Shown in pieces: positions 61,807 through 64,000 of a DNA stretch of 64,000 nucleotides. The notes beneath the pieces were generated by a model. The model searched no databases, was not told where the DNA came from, and saw only the letters and a list, made by a program, of their open reading frames with translations. Each line of letters opens with the position of its first letter. The first letter of the stretch is position 1. This DNA comes from Leptospira selangorensis (lineage in GTDB: Bacteria > Spirochaetota > Leptospiria > Leptospirales > Leptospiraceae). The stretch covers positions 620,001 to 684,000 of the forward strand of contig NZ_RQES01000005.1 in the NCBI RefSeq assembly GCF_004769405.1, given 5' to 3'. Both the position numbers and the translations under genes were made by a program.

Positions 61807-62480
61807 TGGGAATCATCTTAGAAAACGTTATAAAAAGTTTCGGAAAGCCTCCTACAGATATCATCAAGGGCATTAGTCTTGAGATCAAAGAGAATGAATT
61901 CGTTTCATTAACCGGAAAATCAGGTTCCGGTAAAAGTACACTTTTGTATTTGATCAGCAGTTTGGATGATCCTTCTCAAGGAAAGATCAGTATAGACGGA
62001 AGAACGATCAGTTCCTTGTCTCAAGCGGATCTGCATTCCTTTAGAAACCTTCATATGGGATTCGTATTCCAATTTCATTATCTTCTTCCCGAGTTCACCG
62101 CTTTGGAGAATGTTTTGATGCCTGCTTTAAAAGCGGGGAAACTAAAAGAAAAAAGAGAAGATGCGATCCGTCTTTTAAAACGATTCGATTTGGGAGATAA
62201 GTTGGATCATATTCCTTCTAAACTTTCCGGAGGGCAGATGCAAAGGGTTTCCATTGCAAGAGCATTAGTAATGAAACCCAGATATCTTTTTGCAGATGAA
62301 CCTACAGGTGCTCTGGATTCAGCCAACGCAAAGATTGTAATGGATATCTTTAAGGATATCAATAAGACAGAAGATACTACGGTAATCATGGTCACTCATG
62401 ATCCTGATTTCGCTAAATCTGCTAAGAGACAGATCAAACTTGTGGATGGTATGATCTCTAACGGTAAGGGGGAAAAATGA
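61806..62480 (+). CDS. ABC transporter ATP-binding protein (MacB/LolD-like)
   Basis: The protein has 224 residues. Walker A is [10 protein letters not shown] (residues ~36-45), the Q-loop follows [12 protein letters not shown], the ABC signature is [16 protein letters not shown], Walker B is [12 protein letters not shown], and the H-loop is VTHDPDF. The G-A-L-D after Walker B is typical of LolD/MacB ATPases. It overlaps the permease gene by one base and the TetR gene by four, so it is translationally linked. Confidence 0.94.
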   Translation: MGIILENVIKSFGKPPTDIIKGISLEIKENEFVSLTGKSGSGKSTLLYLISSLDDPSQGKISIDGRTISSLSQADLHSFRNLHMGFVFQFHYLLPEFTALENVLMPALKAGKLKEKREDAIRLLKRFDLGDKLDHIPSKLSGGQMQRVSIARALVMKPRYLFADEPTGALDSANAKIVMDIFKDINKTEDTTVIMVTHDPDFAKSAKRQIKLVDGMISNGKGEK

Positions 62481-63040
62481 TAGAAAGAATTTTAGAAAGA
62501 ACCTTTCTACTTTTTTTGTCCTCCGGTTTTGCTAAAACGAATACGGATCAGATCGCAAAACATATAGGCATTAGTAAAAGAACATTATATAAATATTATG
62601 ATACCAAGGATAAACTCATCGATTCCGTTTTCGAGCTGATGAGGTCCAAGGTCCAAACAAAGTTCGATAAGGTTTTGCAGGATAAGGCAAAGGATCCGAT
62701 CGATCGTTTAAAGGAGATTTTATTCTTTATTTCGGATCTGGGATCTAAGATGTCCAAAACATTTGCCAAGGACATAGAGATGGTTCGTCCGGATCTATTT
62801 ATTACTATGAGAGAGTTCCGAAAGCAAAGGATATTGAGTTTAGCGGACCTTCTTCGGGAAGGACAGAAAGCAGGACAGATACGAAAGGATGTCACACCGG
62901 AGCTGACGATCGATATTCTATTGGCTGCAGTGGATGGGATCTTAAATCCGACTTATTTATTCCAAAGTCCTTATTCAAATACGATGGCATTCGACGCGAT
63001 CGTTACCATCTTTTTGGAAGGAGTTCAGGAGAAATATTAA
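62477..63040 (+). CDS. TetR-family regulator of the efflux operon
   Basis: The protein has 187 residues. The helix-turn-helix is [32 protein letters not shown], and a TetR-type ligand domain follows. It overlaps the ATPase gene by four bases (ATGA), which places it in the operon it most likely represses. Inverted repeats at the operon promoter (59657-59697) are candidate operators. The inducer is unknown. Its 3' end overlaps prfB by four bases on the other strand. Confidence 0.9.
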   Translation: MIERILERTFLLFLSSGFAKTNTDQIAKHIGISKRTLYKYYDTKDKLIDSVFELMRSKVQTKFDKVLQDKAKDPIDRLKEILFFISDLGSKMSKTFAKDIEMVRPDLFITMREFRKQRILSLADLLREGQKAGQIRKDVTPELTIDILLAAVDGILNPTYLFQSPYSNTMAFDAIVTIFLEGVQEKY

Positions 63041-64000
63041 AGAGTTTTTAAATAGGCCATGATGAACGGTTCTATATCTCCGTCCATGACAGCTTGTACG
63101 TTCCCAGTTTCCTGATCCGTGCGATGATCTTTCACCATATTATAAGGATGGAATACATAAGAGCGGATCTGACTTCCCCAGGAGATGTCTTTTTTCTCTC
63201 CGGATTTTTTTTCCAGATCGTCTTTTAATCTTTCTTGTTCCAGTTCATAAAGTCTTGCTTTTAACATTTTAAAAGCGGTGTCCCTGTTTTTGATCTGGGA
63301 CCTTTCGTTCTGGCAAGCAACTACGATTCCGCTTGGAATATGAGTGATACGAACTGCGGAGTCGGTCGTGTTAACGTGCTGTCCACCGGCACCGGAAGAA
63401 CGATACACATCCACTCTGATATCTTTATCTTCTATTTTGATATCTATATCATCATCTAACTCAGGACTCACGTGAACGGATACGAAGGAAGTATGTCTAC
63501 GTTTGTTTGCGTCGAAAGGAGAGATCCTAACCAAACGATGAACTCCATTCTCACATTTCATAAATCCGTAAGCAAAATCGCCTATCACGTGTATGGTGGC
63601 ATTTTTGATCCCAGCACCGTCTCCCTCTTGGAAGTCCACAACGCTATACTGGTATCCTTTTTTATCGAAATATTTCAGATACATTCTGAAAAGCATCTCT
63701 GCCCAGTCCTGGCTTTCTGTTCCACCTGCACCCGGATGGATATTTAAGAAGGCAGGTTTCATATCTTCCGGTTCGTTTAACGCGCCTAAAAGTTCTAGTC
63801 TTTCGAATTCGGACTTTAATCTTTGGTATTCGGAGCTGAGTTCGTCTACTCCATCTTCTCCCTTTTCATCGAATATGAGCTCAACTAAATCAGGAAAATC
63901 TAATATATCTCTTCTGATATTGACCCAAGGTTCCAGTTTTCTTTCTAATTCTGTTTTTCTTTGGCTGATCGATTTTGCTTGGTCAGGATTATCCCAAAAA
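63037..64000 (-). CDS. prfB: Peptide chain release factor 2, partial (5' end beyond the window)
   Basis: About 320 codons are seen, and the frame stays open to the right edge, ending inside [28 protein letters not shown] contains the SPF tripeptide that reads [20 protein letters not shown] contains the GGQ loop that triggers peptide release. The start and any programmed +1 frameshift site (near codon 25 in other bacteria) lie outside this window. An internal ATG at 63762 is only [16 protein letters not shown] inside domain 2, not the start. Confidence 0.96.
   Translation of the reverse strand, partial: FWDNPDQAKSISQRKTELERKLEPWVNIRRDILDFPDLVELIFDEKGEDGVDELSSEYQRLKSEFERLELLGALNEPEDMKPAFLNIHPGAGGTESQDWAEMLFRMYLKYFDKKGYQYSVVDFQEGDGAGIKNATIHVIGDFAYGFMKCENGVHRLVRISPFDANKRRHTSFVSVHVSPELDDDIDIKIEDKDIRVDVYRSSGAGGQHVNTTDSAVRITHIPSGIVVACQNERSQIKNRDTAFKMLKARLYELEQERLKDDLEKKSGEKKDISWGSQIRSYVFHPYNMVKDHRTDQETGNVQAVMDGDIEPFIMAYLKTL

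Noticed and set aside
63472..63747. 91-codon plus-strand frame opposite prfB
   Set aside because: Antisense shadow of the release-factor gene.

Overview
The window is spirochaete chromosomal DNA, almost certainly Leptospira. The pointers are: moderate AT content; many Sec-signal lipoproteins with loose lipoboxes ending in Cys; a DUF1554 lipoprotein; an LruB-type imelysin lipoprotein; several 7TM-DISM receptors and class III nucleotide cyclases; a spirochaetal FlbD-MotA-MotB-FliL motor cluster; and an FtsQ-FtsA-FtsZ block. I cannot name the species. No rRNA, tRNA, CRISPR array, prophage or insertion sequence was recognised. Both ends cut through genes: a membrane transporter 3' end on the left and the start of prfB beyond the right edge.

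Layout. 1-4890: transporter tail, a membrane metallophosphoesterase, a TPR lipoprotein, a c-type haem lipoprotein and a PhoX-like (DUF839) lipoprotein. 5170-8342 (minus): ftsQ-ftsA-ftsZ. 8479-13598 (plus): an MCE-domain protein, then a tight run of GT4 glycosyltransferase, flbD, motA, motB, fliL and kdsB. 13595-17294 (minus): STAS protein, zinc-ribbon protein, cytochrome c lipoprotein, and a FabG/thiolase/DUF35 operon. 17758-25155: hydrolases, a glycosyltransferase-like membrane protein, a LamG lipoprotein, a nucleotidyltransferase, the DUF1554 lipoprotein, PhoU and a MAPEG protein. 25275-29483 (minus): lruB, a di-haem oxidoreductase (DUF1111) and a second imelysin, behind a Fur-box-like palindrome and a structured leader.

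29819-38450: an AttH/CrtC-like protein, an acidic orphan, an MFS exporter, a GNAT enzyme, a 7TM-DISM/SpoIIE phosphatase, a glycerol module (GDPD lipoprotein and GlpF-type channel), an SDR and a MarR regulator. The MarR gene is divergent from a 54-residue membrane protein and an FAD monooxygenase, with MarR-type palindromes between them. 39954-52548: a secreted PI-PLC-like lipoprotein with two ricin-type lectin domains, a thioesterase-like protein, a methyltransferase, a degenerate GGDEF protein, a WYL regulator with a divergent hydrolase, a 7TM-DISM adenylate cyclase, pyrophosphatase, a TetR/lactamase-fold pair, a nitrilase, an acidic orphan, and a DUF2442/DUF4160 pair whose DUF4160 member carries an in-frame stop. 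52649-64000: a DegT aminotransferase, adenosine deaminase, a membrane-anchored GyrI-like protein, an SRPBCC membrane fusion, a second membrane cyclase, a doxX gene flanked by identical palindromes, a TetR-controlled MacAB-like ABC efflux operon, and prfB.

Best candidates for something not fully described: the Fur-box plus attenuator-like leader of the lruB cassette, the PI-PLC/ricin lipoprotein, the GTnGGA-nn-TCCnAC palindromes around doxX, and the MarR-controlled small membrane protein/monooxygenase pair. Everything rests on reading the sequence; no database search was run.
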